Source of the DNA: Bog-756 sp963830165
GTDB lineage: Bacteria > Actinomycetota > Acidimicrobiia > Acidimicrobiales > RAAP-2
DNA: 64,000 nucleotides
Direction: 5' to 3'
Assembly: GCA_963830165.1 (NCBI GenBank)
Contig: CAWHKZ010000011.1
Coordinates: 868,001 to 932,000, forward strand
Below, piece by piece: positions 23,769-32,108 of the stretch. The position numbers were made by a program, and so were the translations under genes. The notes beneath the pieces were generated by a model. It was not told the origin of the DNA, made no database searches, and was given only the letters and a program-made list of their open reading frames with translations. The stretch's first letter is position 1. Each line of letters opens with the position of its first letter.

Positions 23769-24500
23769 ATGGCTGGGAGTGAGGTCGGCGTCGAGGAGCC
23801 CGTCACCGGGGAGCAGACGATGAGCCGGCGCGAGCAGGCCGTGGCGCGGTCGCTGTTCACGGCCCGGGCCCGGGCCGAGAACCGCCTCCAGCGGTTCCTC
23901 GACGCGGCGCTGGAACTGATGAACGAGGGTGAGTCGGGGCGCGACTTCACGGTGCACGAGGTGGTCGAGCGCTCCGGACAGTCGCTGCGTCTCTTCTACC
24001 AGTACTTCGGGGGCAAGCACGAGCTGCTGCTGGCCCTGTTCGAGGAGTCCGTGCGCTCGACGGCGGAGTTCCTCAGCCAGAGGATCGACCAGGAGACCGA
24101 CCCGCTGGAGCGCATCCACCGCTTCGTGATCGAGTACTACCGGCTGTGCCGTCCGCCCCTCCCCGGGGGTCCGGTGGAGCCGCTGTCGAACGCATGGGTG
24201 ATGGTGGACTTCGCGCAGCAGCTGCTGACCAGCTACCCCACCGAGGCGGCCCTGGCCTTCGACCCGCTCGTCTCGCTGTTCGGCGAGGTCCTGGACGACG
24301 CCGAGGCGGCCGGGTCCATCCGCCCCGGTCTGCGCCGGAGCCCGGTCGCCGGGATGGTGCTCGAGGCGGTCATGTTCAACGCCTTCTCGACGACCATCGG
24401 CGGCACGTCGGTCCGTCAGGACGACCCCGACCCGGCCGAGGAGCTCTGGGAGTTCATCCTCCACGGTGTGGGCTCGGACAGGCCCGGCACGACAGCCTGA
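23769..24500 (+). CDS. TetR family transcriptional regulator
   Basis: A 243-residue regulator. After an N-terminal tail of about 30 residues the helix-turn-helix reads RFLDAALELMNEGESGRDFTVHEVVERSGQSLRLFYQYFGGKHELLLALFEE, including the TetR recognition helix (YQYFGGKxELL). The rest is a helical ligand-binding domain. The ATG at 23769 is 8 nt from a -10 box, suggesting a leaderless message; an internal ATG at 23821 is the alternative start. It diverges from the P450 operon and most likely controls it through the GAACC-A-GGTTC repeats. Its 3' end meets a second TetR gene 5 nt away, tail to tail. Confidence 0.9.
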   Translation: MAGSEVGVEEPVTGEQTMSRREQAVARSLFTARARAENRLQRFLDAALELMNEGESGRDFTVHEVVERSGQSLRLFYQYFGGKHELLLALFEESVRSTAEFLSQRIDQETDPLERIHRFVIEYYRLCRPPLPGGPVEPLSNAWVMVDFAQQLLTSYPTEAALAFDPLVSLFGEVLDDAEAAGSIRPGLRRSPVAGMVLEAVMFNAFSTTIGGTSVRQDDPDPAEELWEFILHGVGSDRPGTTA

Positions 24501-24505
24501 CCCGG

Positions 24506-25183
24506 TCAGTCACCGGCCTGCCCGCTCCGTGACCGCGCACCGGGCCGTGCGGTGCTGGCGGCCAGGCAGAAGGCGACCAGGCGGTCGGTCTCGGCCGGGG
24601 TCGGCGCCCTCCGTCCCCACAGCAGGTCGTTGAGGCGGCCGACCACGGCGTGGGCCATGAGCTCGGCGTCGAGCTCGGGATCGACGTCCTGGAGCTCGAC
24701 GAGAGGCTGGTGGAGCAGCGTGGCCAGCCGGGCGCTCGTCGAGGTATGGGTGGCGGCCATCGTCCGGCCCAGGCTCGCCGCGTTCCAGAGCACGGCGAGG
24801 GTGGTGGCGGCGCTCTCCTCGTCGGCCGCCTGGGACATGATGCCCGCCACCCAGCAGCGGACCCTGCCCTCGGCCGTGGACTCCTTGGCCATCTGGTGGG
24901 CGAGGTAGCCGATCAGCCGCTCGGTGCCGTCGTCGAGGATGGCGGCGACGAGCGCGTCCTTCGATGCGAAGTGCCGGTAGAAGCCCTCGTTGGACAGGTC
25001 CGCCTCGGCGACGATGTCGGCCACCCGCGGACGGGAGTCGGTCCCGCACCGGCGCATGACGGTGCGTCCCGCGTCGATCAGCCGGCGCACCTCGTCGGTG
25101 TAGTCGGGCCTGCGCCGGTCCAGCGTCTGCCGGGCGATCCGCGACGCAACATCGTTCTGACCCTCCAGAGGTGGATTCTCCAT
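24506..25183 (-). CDS. TetR family transcriptional regulator
   Basis: A 225-residue TetR protein. The DNA-binding part reads RRLIDAGRTVMRRCGTDSRPRVADIVAEADLSNEGFYRHFASKDALVAAILDD, with the FYRHFASKDAL recognition-helix signature, followed by an all-helical effector domain. The ATG at 25183 has a TAACAT -10 box 7 nt upstream and no ribosome site, so it looks leaderless. It is divergent from the ACAD-kinase operon, separated by 45 bp that contain an inverted repeat overlapping both -10 boxes. Autoregulation together with control of that operon is the simplest model. The ligand is probably a CoA thioester or the free hydroxy acid (inference). Confidence 0.92.
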   Translation of the reverse strand: MENPPLEGQNDVASRIARQTLDRRRPDYTDEVRRLIDAGRTVMRRCGTDSRPRVADIVAEADLSNEGFYRHFASKDALVAAILDDGTERLIGYLAHQMAKESTAEGRVRCWVAGIMSQAADEESAATTLAVLWNAASLGRTMAATHTSTSARLATLLHQPLVELQDVDPELDAELMAHAVVGRLNDLLWGRRAPTPAETDRLVAFCLAASTARPGARSRSGQAGD

Positions 25184-25188
25184 AATTG

Positions 25189-25200
25189 GAATGTTATTCT
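25189..25200. promoter_or_regulatory. Operator and overlapping divergent -10 boxes (TetR / ACAD operon)
   Basis: GAAT-GTT-ATTC is an inverted repeat at 25189-25199. The minus-strand -10 TAACAT (25191-25196) leads to the TetR ATG 7 nt away. The plus-strand -10 TATTCT (25195-25200) serves the ACAD gene. A bound TetR dimer would block both. Confidence 0.55.
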
Positions 25201-25228
25201 GCCAGCTGACGAGGGAGGGGAGACGCCC

Positions 25229-26530
25229 ATGGCCTGGGAGTTCGAGACCGACGCCGAGTACCAGACGAAGCTCGACTGGGCGGAGGAGTTCGTGCGGTCG
25301 GAGGTGGAGCCGATCGACATGCTCTGGCGGGGGCTCGAGTTCACGCCTCCCGACGAGACCCTGCGTGCCATCATCGACCCGCTGAAGCACCAGGTGCGGG
25401 CCCAGGGACTGTGGGCCACCCACCTCGGTCCCGAGCTCGGCGGCCAGGGGCACGGGCAGCTCAAGCTCTCGCTGCTCAACGAGATCCTCGGCGGGTCCTC
25501 CTGGGCTCCGGTCATCTTCGGCTGCCAGGCACCCGACACCGGGAACGCCGAGATCATCGCCCACTACGGCACCGCGGCGCAGAAGGAGCGTTACCTGCAC
25601 CCGCTCCTCGAGGGGAAGATCTTCTCCTGCTACTCGATGACCGAGCCCCAGGGCGGCTCGGACCCCGCCCTGTTCGAGACCCGTGCCTACCGGGACGGGG
25701 ACGAGTGGGTGCTCGACGGCTGGAAGTTCTTCTCCTCCAATGCCCGGACCGCGGCGTTCCTCATCGTGATGGCCGTCACGGACCCCGACGTGTCCGTCTA
25801 CCAGGGCATGTCGATGTTCCTGGTCCCCTCCGACACGCCGGGCATCGACATCGTCCGCGACGTGGGCCTGGCCGGCGAGCCCGTGGGCCACGGATCGCAC
25901 GCCCTCATCCACTACGACGGCGTGCGGCTCCCCGCCGAGGCACTGCTCGGCGGGGAGGGCCAGGCCTTCGCCATCGCCCAGACCCGGCTCGGTGGCGGCC
26001 GCATCCACCACGCCATGCGCACCATCGGGCTGGCCCGCCGGGCGCTGGACGCCATGTGCGAGCGGGCCCTCAGCCGTCAGGTGTCCGGCGGCCTGCTGGC
26101 CGACAAGCAGTTCGTGCAGGGCTACATCGCCGACTCCTACGCCCAGCTGACGCAGTTCCGCCTCTACGTGCTGTACACGGCGTGGCTGATCGACAAGCAC
26201 AACGACTACCTGAGGGTGCGCAAGGACATCGCCGCCATCAAGGTCCTGATGCCCGGCGTGCTCCACGACATCGCCTGGCGGGCCATCCAGGTCCACGGCG
26301 CGCTCGGCATCAGCAACGAGATGCCCTTCCCCTCGATGCTGGTCGCGGCCAGCGTGATGGGCCTCGCCGACGGCCCCACCGAGGTGCACAAGGTGACGGT
26401 CGCCCGCCAGGTGCTGCGGGACCACCGGGCCACCGACGACCTGTGGCCGACCCAGCACCTCCCGAAGCGCCGCGAGGCGGCACGCGAGAAGTTCGCCGCA
26501 CTCCTCGAGCACGAAGTGGGGAACTTCTGA
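25229..26530 (+). CDS. Acyl-CoA dehydrogenase, ACAD10/ACAD11/LvaC-like
   Basis: A 433-residue ACAD. Seen are TEPQGGSDPALFETRA, GWKFFSSNARTAAFLIVMA, the Arg-rich helix with IGLARRALDAM, and the C-terminal LADGPTEVHKVTVARQVLRDH. The ADGPTEVHK form, instead of GGTxE, is the hallmark of the ACAD10/11 group. Those enzymes act on 4-phosphorylated acyl-CoAs, eliminating phosphate, as does LvaC in levulinate catabolism. A GAGGGAGGGGAG ribosome site precedes the ATG. The next gene, an APH-fold kinase, overlaps by 1 nt (TGATG), which reproduces the kinase-ACAD pairing seen fused in ACAD10/11. Control by the divergent TetR is likely. Confidence 0.93.
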   Translation: MAWEFETDAEYQTKLDWAEEFVRSEVEPIDMLWRGLEFTPPDETLRAIIDPLKHQVRAQGLWATHLGPELGGQGHGQLKLSLLNEILGGSSWAPVIFGCQAPDTGNAEIIAHYGTAAQKERYLHPLLEGKIFSCYSMTEPQGGSDPALFETRAYRDGDEWVLDGWKFFSSNARTAAFLIVMAVTDPDVSVYQGMSMFLVPSDTPGIDIVRDVGLAGEPVGHGSHALIHYDGVRLPAEALLGGEGQAFAIAQTRLGGGRIHHAMRTIGLARRALDAMCERALSRQVSGGLLADKQFVQGYIADSYAQLTQFRLYVLYTAWLIDKHNDYLRVRKDIAAIKVLMPGVLHDIAWRAIQVHGALGISNEMPFPSMLVAASVMGLADGPTEVHKVTVARQVLRDHRATDDLWPTQHLPKRREAAREKFAALLEHEVGNF

Positions 26531-27540
26531 TGATCGACATCGGACGCCTGGCCACGTGGATGGACGGCCGGGGGCTCGGGGTGGGGGAGCCCGTCGAGTC
26601 CGCCTTCGTGTCCGGTGGGACCCAGAACGAGATCTACGAGATCCGCCGGGGCGACGTGCACGCCGCCCTCAGGATCCCCCCGCCGTCGGCCCCCGGGACC
26701 CGGGATGCCGGCATCCTGCGCGAGTGGCGGATCATCGAGGCCCTCGACGGGACCGACGTCCCGCACACCACGGCCATCGCCGCCTGTGACGATCCGGCCG
26801 TGCTCGGGCGCACCTTCTACCTGATGGGGTACGTCGACGGCTGGTCGCCGATGAACACCGACGGGTGGCCGGCGCCCTTCGACGCCGACCTCGAGGCCCG
26901 CAAGGGACTGGCCTTCGAGCTGGTCGACGGGATCTCGCTGCTGTCGCGGGTCGACTGGAAGGGGAAGGGCCTCTCGGACCTCGGACACCCGGAGGGATTC
27001 CACGAGCGCCAGGTCGACCGGTGGACGGCGTTCCTCGACCGGATCAAGGGCCGGGAGCTGCCCGGCTTCGACGAGGCGTCGGCCTGGCTGCGTGCCCACC
27101 GGCCGATCGACTTCGTCCCCGGGCTCATGCACGGCGACTACCAGTTCGCCAACGTCATGTACCGCCACGGGGCGCCGGCCACGATGGCGGCCATCGTGGA
27201 CTGGGAGATGGGCACGGTCGGCGACCCCAAGCTGGACCTGGCCTGGGTGGTCAACGGCTGGCCGGAGGATCCCGGCGAGGCGTCGGGCATCTCCTACGTC
27301 GACATGACGGGCATGCCGTCCCGCACGGCCCTCCTCGAGCGGTACACCGAGGTGTCCGGGCGCCAGGTCGACGACATCGACTACTACTGCGTCCTGGCCA
27401 AGTGGAAGCTCGCCGTCGTCCTCGAGCAGGGCTACCAGCGGGCCGGCGACGATCCCGTGCTCCAGGTCTACGGGCCGGTGGTGCTCGACCTGATGCGGGG
27501 CGCCGCCGACCTGGCCGAGACCACGGACTACGGCCGATGA
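26530..27540 (+). CDS. Phosphotransferase (APH family), probable 4-hydroxyacyl-CoA kinase
   Basis: A 336-residue kinase of the aminoglycoside-phosphotransferase fold. It has FVSGGTQNEIYEI (glycine-rich loop), the catalytic loop LMHGDYQFANVMY with HxDxxxxN, and the metal-binding DWEMGTVGDPKLDLAWV. Homologues linked to ACADs (LvaA in pseudomonads, the N-terminal domain of ACAD10/11) phosphorylate the 4-hydroxyl of hydroxyacyl-CoA. Antibiotic resistance is unlikely given the operon. It overlaps the ACAD stop by 1 nt and the crotonase start by 4 nt (ATGA), so translation is tightly coupled. No LvaB-like small partner is visible. Confidence 0.9.
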   Translation: MIDIGRLATWMDGRGLGVGEPVESAFVSGGTQNEIYEIRRGDVHAALRIPPPSAPGTRDAGILREWRIIEALDGTDVPHTTAIAACDDPAVLGRTFYLMGYVDGWSPMNTDGWPAPFDADLEARKGLAFELVDGISLLSRVDWKGKGLSDLGHPEGFHERQVDRWTAFLDRIKGRELPGFDEASAWLRAHRPIDFVPGLMHGDYQFANVMYRHGAPATMAAIVDWEMGTVGDPKLDLAWVVNGWPEDPGEASGISYVDMTGMPSRTALLERYTEVSGRQVDDIDYYCVLAKWKLAVVLEQGYQRAGDDPVLQVYGPVVLDLMRGAADLAETTDYGR

Positions 27541-28319
27541 GCGGGCCCGACGCCGAGCTGGTGTGCGAGCGCCGGGGCGCGCTGTCCCTGCTCCGGCTCA
27601 ACCGGCCCGAAGCCCGCAACTCCCTCACGACGAGCCTGCTCGACGCGCTCGGCACAGCGATCCTCGAGGCCGAGGGCGACCCCGACGTCCGGGCGGTCGT
27701 GCTCACCGGCACCGGCGAGCGCGCCTTCTGTTCGGGCATGGACCTCAGGTCCTTCGCCCAGGGCGACGTGCCCGGGTCCACCCCGGGCGAGTCGACGGAG
27801 GCCTTCCACCGGCTGCTGCGGGGTGAGGTCACCGTCCCCGTGGTGGGCGCGGCCAACGGCTCCGCGGTGGCCGGCGGTCTCGAGCTGCTGCTCGGCTGCG
27901 ATGTCGTCATCGCCTCGAGCGAGGCCCGCTTCGGCCTGCCCGAGGTCAAGCGCGGGCTCTTCGCCGCCGGAGGCGGCGCCCTGATCGGCAACCGGATACC
28001 GACGGCGATCGCCCTCGAGCTCACCCTCACCGGCGATCTCGTCGACGCCGCCCGTGCCTACCAGGTGGGCCTCGTCAACGCCGTGGTGGCCCCCGGCGAG
28101 GTGTGGGCCGCGGCCCTGGACATGGCCGGGCGCATCGCGGCCAACGGCCCCCTGGGACTGGCCGCGTCCAAGGAGCTCGTCCGGCTCAGCGCGTCGGACC
28201 CGGCCGCCGCCCGACGGCGCCAGGCCGAATGGTCGTCGGTGGTCTTCGCCAGCGAGGACGCCCTGGAGGGCGCCCGGGCCTACGTGGACAAGCGCGACCC
28301 GGTGTGGCGGGGCCGCTGA
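27537..28319 (+). CDS. Enoyl-CoA hydratase/isomerase family protein
   Basis: A 260-residue crotonase. The oxyanion-hole segments are ERAFCSGMDLRSF and ANGSAVAGGLELLLGCDVVIASSEARFGLPEVKRGL. In the second, the Glu of LPEVKRG lies where one catalytic Glu is expected, while the usual first Glu of hydratases is not obvious (GGLELLLGCD). It could hydrate the enoyl-CoA made by the ACAD or act as an isomerase. The start overlaps the kinase stop by 4 nt, and the quinone reductase gene begins 1 nt after its stop. Confidence 0.9.
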   Translation: MSGPDAELVCERRGALSLLRLNRPEARNSLTTSLLDALGTAILEAEGDPDVRAVVLTGTGERAFCSGMDLRSFAQGDVPGSTPGESTEAFHRLLRGEVTVPVVGAANGSAVAGGLELLLGCDVVIASSEARFGLPEVKRGLFAAGGGALIGNRIPTAIALELTLTGDLVDAARAYQVGLVNAVVAPGEVWAAALDMAGRIAANGPLGLAASKELVRLSASDPAAARRRQAEWSSVVFASEDALEGARAYVDKRDPVWRGR

Positions 28320-28320
28320 C

Positions 28321-29340
28321 GTGCGGGCCGCCGTCTGCCGTGCCTACGGCGGGCCCGAGATGGTCACGGTCGAGGAGTTCCCGGCGCCGGGGCTCGGTGC
28401 CGACCAGGTCCGGGTCCGGGTGCGGGCGGCGGCGGTCAACTTCCCCGACGTGCTCCTCGTGGCCGACGGTTACCAGGTCACCGTGCCGCCGCCGTTCGTC
28501 CCGGGTAGCGAGTTCGTAGGCGTGGTCGAGTACGTGGCCGACGGCGTCGTCGGGCTGACCGCCGGCGACCGGGTGGCCGGCACCGTGCTGGTCGGCGCCT
28601 TCGCCGAGGAGGTGGTCGTCGGGGCCGGCGCCGTCCGGGTCGTGCCGCCGGGGGTCGACGACCGCCACGCCGCCGCCTTCGGCGTGGCCTGGCGGACGGC
28701 GAACCACGTGCTCCGCTCGGTCGCCCACCTCGAGGCCGGCGAGGACCTGGTCGTCCTCGGCGCGGGCGGCGGCGTCGGACTGGCGACGGTCAGCCTGGGC
28801 CGCCGTCTCGGGGCCACGGTGACGGCGGTGGCCTCGTCGTCGGCCAAGCTGGAGGCGGCCCAGGAGGCCGGTGCCACCAACCTGGTCCAGCACACCACCA
28901 CCGACGTGCGCGCCAGGCTCGAGGAGTTGCTCCCCGGGGGAGCCGACGTCGTGGTCGACCCGGTCGGCGGCGACCTGGCCGAGGCCGCCCTGCGAGCGCT
29001 CTGTTGGGGCGGCCGCTTCGTGACCGTGGGCTACGCCTCCGGGGAGATCCCGCGGATCCCGCTCAACCTGGTGCTGTTGAAGGGCTGCCAGGTACTCGGC
29101 TTCCAGTTCCGGGACTTCGCCGAGCACCGCCCCGACGAGTTGGTCCGCAACGACGACGAGCTGTGGGCGCTCCTGGCCGCGGGGGAGGTGAGCCCGCTGC
29201 TCGGGGCCTCGTACGCCCTCGACGACGTGGCCGCCGCCCTGGCCCTGGTGGCCGACGGGCAGGTGGTGGGGAAGGTCGTCCTCGACGTGGCCCCGGGACC
29301 GCCGGGCGGCCGGCTCCCGGCCGTCCCGGACACCCGGTAG
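28321..29340 (+). CDS. NADPH:quinone oxidoreductase family (zinc-independent MDR)
   Basis: A 339-residue medium-chain reductase. Seen are NFPDVLLVADGYQVTVPPPFVPGSEFVGVVE (GroES domain without structural zinc cysteines), AAAFGVAWRTANHVL, the nucleotide loop GAGGGVGLATV, and VDPVGGDLAEAALRALCWGGRFVTVGYASG. This is the quinone oxidoreductase/acrylyl-CoA reductase-like branch, so it may reduce an enoyl-CoA or an enone. The GTG at 28321 is separated from the previous stop by a single base, so it is coupled to it. It is the fourth and last gene of the ACAD-kinase operon. A 260-bp gap without visible genes follows. Confidence 0.9.
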   Translation: MRAAVCRAYGGPEMVTVEEFPAPGLGADQVRVRVRAAAVNFPDVLLVADGYQVTVPPPFVPGSEFVGVVEYVADGVVGLTAGDRVAGTVLVGAFAEEVVVGAGAVRVVPPGVDDRHAAAFGVAWRTANHVLRSVAHLEAGEDLVVLGAGGGVGLATVSLGRRLGATVTAVASSSAKLEAAQEAGATNLVQHTTTDVRARLEELLPGGADVVVDPVGGDLAEAALRALCWGGRFVTVGYASGEIPRIPLNLVLLKGCQVLGFQFRDFAEHRPDELVRNDDELWALLAAGEVSPLLGASYALDDVAAALALVADGQVVGKVVLDVAPGPPGGRLPAVPDTR

Positions 29341-29600
29341 GAGGGGCGGCAGGGTCAGAGGGTCACCAGGGGTGGCAGCCGTGGCCGGGAGCCCGGCCCC
29401 GGGCGACGTGGTGGACGACGCCGCCCCGGCGTCCCGGCCCGCCGTGGCGGACGGCCTGGAACGAGTCGATGTCCGCCCGGCCCGGATATGCGATGCTCTC
29501 CCATTCCTTACGGACTGGAGAGCGGGTTCGGGTGATCGTGCGCACTGTCGGCGCCCGAACCAGCGCAGGCCGATCGACGACGACCGAAAGGCCACGGACC

Positions 29601-32048
29601 ATGGCTCGCCCCCAGCAACGACGCCGACCCCTCCGACTCCTCCGTACGGGCCGACTGGCGGCTGCGTCGATCGCCGTCCTCTTCGTCGTCGCCACCGGAG
29701 CGTCGCCGGCCGGTGCCTCCGGGGCGACACCCGGACGCGCCGTGGTGCGGCCCGCGGTGTCGACCGAGTTCCCGGACGGGGCGACCAACCGGGGCGACGA
29801 CTCCCGGGACGGCTGGTACCCGAACGAGTCCGGCCTGACCCCGGCCCTCGTCGGGTCGTCCGGGTTCGGGCGCATCTTCTCGACCGCGGTGAACGGTCAG
29901 GTCTACGCCCAGCCGCTGCTCGACGACGGCACGCTGCTGGTCGGTACCGAGACGAATTGGATCTACGGGCTCGATCCGGCGACCGGGGCCATCCGGTGGT
30001 CGCGGCAGCTGGGTCAGCCCTTCATCGAGACCACCTGCACCGATCTCGCCCCGGACGTCGGGATCACCTCCACGCCCACGGTGGACCCGGCGACGGGCAT
30101 CGCCTACCTGACGAGTGACGCGTACCTGTCGGGCGACAGCGGCCCGGTCGGCTACTTCATGCATGCCATCGACCCTGCCACCGGCGACGAGGAGCCGGGA
30201 TTCCCCGTGCAGATCCAGGGGCCGGCCCAGAACGACCCGGCCCAGTCCTTCTCGGCGACCCAGGAGCTGCAGCGGCCGGGGCTCCTGCTCCTCGGGGGCG
30301 TGGTGTACGCGGGGTTCGCGTCCCACTGTGACGACCTCCCCTACGGCGGCCTGGTCGCAGGCGTGTCCACCACGGGACACCAGACCACCCTGTGGGCCGC
30401 CGACAGCACGAACACCAACAACGGCGGCGGGGTCTGGCAGTCCGGTGGTGGGCTGGTGTCCGACGGGCCCGGTCAGATCCTGCTGTCGACGGGGAACGCC
30501 TTCGACGCGACCTATCCCTCGGGACCGACGCCCGGGACGGACCCGCCGGCCAACCTGGCCAGCTCGGTCATCCGGCTCGCCGTCCAGCCCGACGGCAGCC
30601 TGAAGGCGACCGACTTCTTCACGCCCTCAAACGCCGCCTACCTCGACTCGGGTGACTATGACCTCGGGACGGGTGCCCCGGTGGTGCTGCCGCCCGAATT
30701 CGGCGCGGGCACCGACGACCCGGACCTCGTGTTCATGGATGGCAAGGAGGGACGGGCCTATCTCCTGAACCGCGATTCGCTGGGGGGCTTCGAGACCGGA
30801 CCGGGTGACACCGACGGCGCCGTCTCCGAGTACGGGCCCGCCGGGGCCGCCGGGCGCGTGTGGTCGACCGCTGGCGTCTGGCCCGGCGACGGGGGCTACA
30901 TCTACATCAATACCGCGACCAACGAGGACACGCCCGGAGGGCTCGATGCGTACCAGGTGACCGGCACCACGACGCCGGCGCTGACCCCGGTCCTCACGTC
31001 GCCTCCGTCGACGGGGTTCGGGACGTCGAGCCCGGTGATCACGTCAGACGGCACGACCTCGGGCTCCGCGGTCCTCTGGATCGTCCACATGGACGGCGCC
31101 GGTGACCCCGGCTCGACACTGCAGGCCTACGACCCGGTACCGGAGGACGGGACGCTCCGGATGATCGGACAGTGGCCGATCGGCACGGGCACCAAGTTCA
31201 ACCCGCCCGGCATCGGAGGGAACCGCGTCTACGTCGGCACCCAGGACGGTCACATCCTCGGGTTCGGGGCGCTCCCCACCCCCGCACCGACCACCCAGTA
31301 CGACTCGTACCACGAGGTCGCCTCCGACGGCGGGGTGTTCTCCTACGGCGACGCGGGCTTCTACGGCTCGGCGGGGGGGATACACCTCGACGAACCCATC
31401 GTGGGCATGGCGTCGACACCGGACGGCCGGGGATACTGGCTGGTCGCCTCCGACGGTGGGGTGTTCACCTACGGCGACGCCGACTTCGACGGCTCGGCGG
31501 GGGGCACACCGCTCAACCGACCCATCGTGGGCATGGCGCCGACGCCGACCGGCGGAGGGTACTGGCTGGTCGCCTCCGACGGTGGGGTGTTCACCTACGG
31601 CGACGCCGCGTTCGACGGCTCGGCGGGGGGCACCCCGCTCAACAGTCCCATCGTGGGCATGGCGGCGACACCGGACGGTGGAGGGTACTGGCTGGTCGCC
31701 TCCGACGGCGGGGTGTTCGCCTACGGCGACGCCGCGTTCTACGGCTCGGCGGGGGGCATGCCCCTCAACAGTCCGATCGTGGGCATGGCGGCGACGCCGG
31801 ACGGCCGGGGGTACTGGCTGGTCGCCTCCGACGGCGGGGTGTTCGCCTACGGCGACGCCGCCTTCGACGGCTCGGCCGGGGGCGTACACCTCGACCAGCC
31901 CGTGGTGGGCATGGCGGCGACACCGGACGGCCGGGGGTACTGGCTGGTCGCCTCCGACGGCGGGGTGTTCGCCTACGGCGACGCGTTGTACGACGGTTCG
32001 ACGGCGGCACTGACGCTCAACCAGCCGATCGTGGGGATCGCCGGCTAG
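29601..32048 (+). CDS. Secreted two-part beta-propeller protein: PQQ-like domain plus six 42-residue repeats
   Basis: An 815-residue exported protein. The N-terminus has a basic patch, then AAASIAVLFVVATGASPAGA, a Sec signal peptide with likely cleavage after AGA. Residues of about 70-560 form a PQQ/BamB-like propeller (VYAQPLLDDGTLLVGTE, YGLDPATGAIRWSRQLG, TNNGGGVWQSGGGLV, VFMDGKEGRAYLLNR). From about residue 573 six tandem 42-residue units follow, each VASDGGVFxYGDAxFxGSAGG plus a PIVGMAxTPDGxGYW tail. Six units suggest a second propeller. No transmembrane helix or LPXTG motif is seen, so it is probably secreted or surface-held. Function is unknown; binding or a structural envelope role is possible. 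It has no obvious operon partner. Confidence 0.88.
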   Translation: MARPQQRRRPLRLLRTGRLAAASIAVLFVVATGASPAGASGATPGRAVVRPAVSTEFPDGATNRGDDSRDGWYPNESGLTPALVGSSGFGRIFSTAVNGQVYAQPLLDDGTLLVGTETNWIYGLDPATGAIRWSRQLGQPFIETTCTDLAPDVGITSTPTVDPATGIAYLTSDAYLSGDSGPVGYFMHAIDPATGDEEPGFPVQIQGPAQNDPAQSFSATQELQRPGLLLLGGVVYAGFASHCDDLPYGGLVAGVSTTGHQTTLWAADSTNTNNGGGVWQSGGGLVSDGPGQILLSTGNAFDATYPSGPTPGTDPPANLASSVIRLAVQPDGSLKATDFFTPSNAAYLDSGDYDLGTGAPVVLPPEFGAGTDDPDLVFMDGKEGRAYLLNRDSLGGFETGPGDTDGAVSEYGPAGAAGRVWSTAGVWPGDGGYIYINTATNEDTPGGLDAYQVTGTTTPALTPVLTSPPSTGFGTSSPVITSDGTTSGSAVLWIVHMDGAGDPGSTLQAYDPVPEDGTLRMIGQWPIGTGTKFNPPGIGGNRVYVGTQDGHILGFGALPTPAPTTQYDSYHEVASDGGVFSYGDAGFYGSAGGIHLDEPIVGMASTPDGRGYWLVASDGGVFTYGDADFDGSAGGTPLNRPIVGMAPTPTGGGYWLVASDGGVFTYGDAAFDGSAGGTPLNSPIVGMAATPDGGGYWLVASDGGVFAYGDAAFYGSAGGMPLNSPIVGMAATPDGRGYWLVASDGGVFAYGDAAFDGSAGGVHLDQPVVGMAATPDGRGYWLVASDGGVFAYGDALYDGSTAALTLNQPIVGIAG
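31317..32045 (+). repeat. Intragenic 126-bp tandem repeat, about 5.8 copies
   Basis: Copies start at 31317, 31443, 31569, 31695, 31821 and 31947 (last one 99 bp). Nucleotide identity between the central copies is very high, often differing by a few bases only, so recent duplication or gene conversion is likely. Each copy encodes one 42-residue glycine-rich blade. Confidence 0.95.
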
Positions 32049-32108
32049 ACCGTCGCCCGTCTCCGCCGCATCGACGGTGCAGACTGGCAGCACCAAGAGG
32101 AGGACACC

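Noticed and set aside
26530..27540. APH-fold gene as an antibiotic-resistance phosphotransferase
   Set aside because: It is translationally locked between an ACAD10/11-like dehydrogenase and a crotonase, the context of hydroxyacyl-CoA kinases.
29341..29600. A gene or regulatory RNA in the 260-bp gap before the secreted repeat protein
   Set aside because: No start with ribosome site and gene-like composition, no strong palindrome, and no convincing promoter could be picked out.
31317..32045. Regularly spaced repeats as a possible CRISPR array
   Set aside because: The period is 126 bp, units are contiguous without unique spacers, and the frame is conserved coding sequence.
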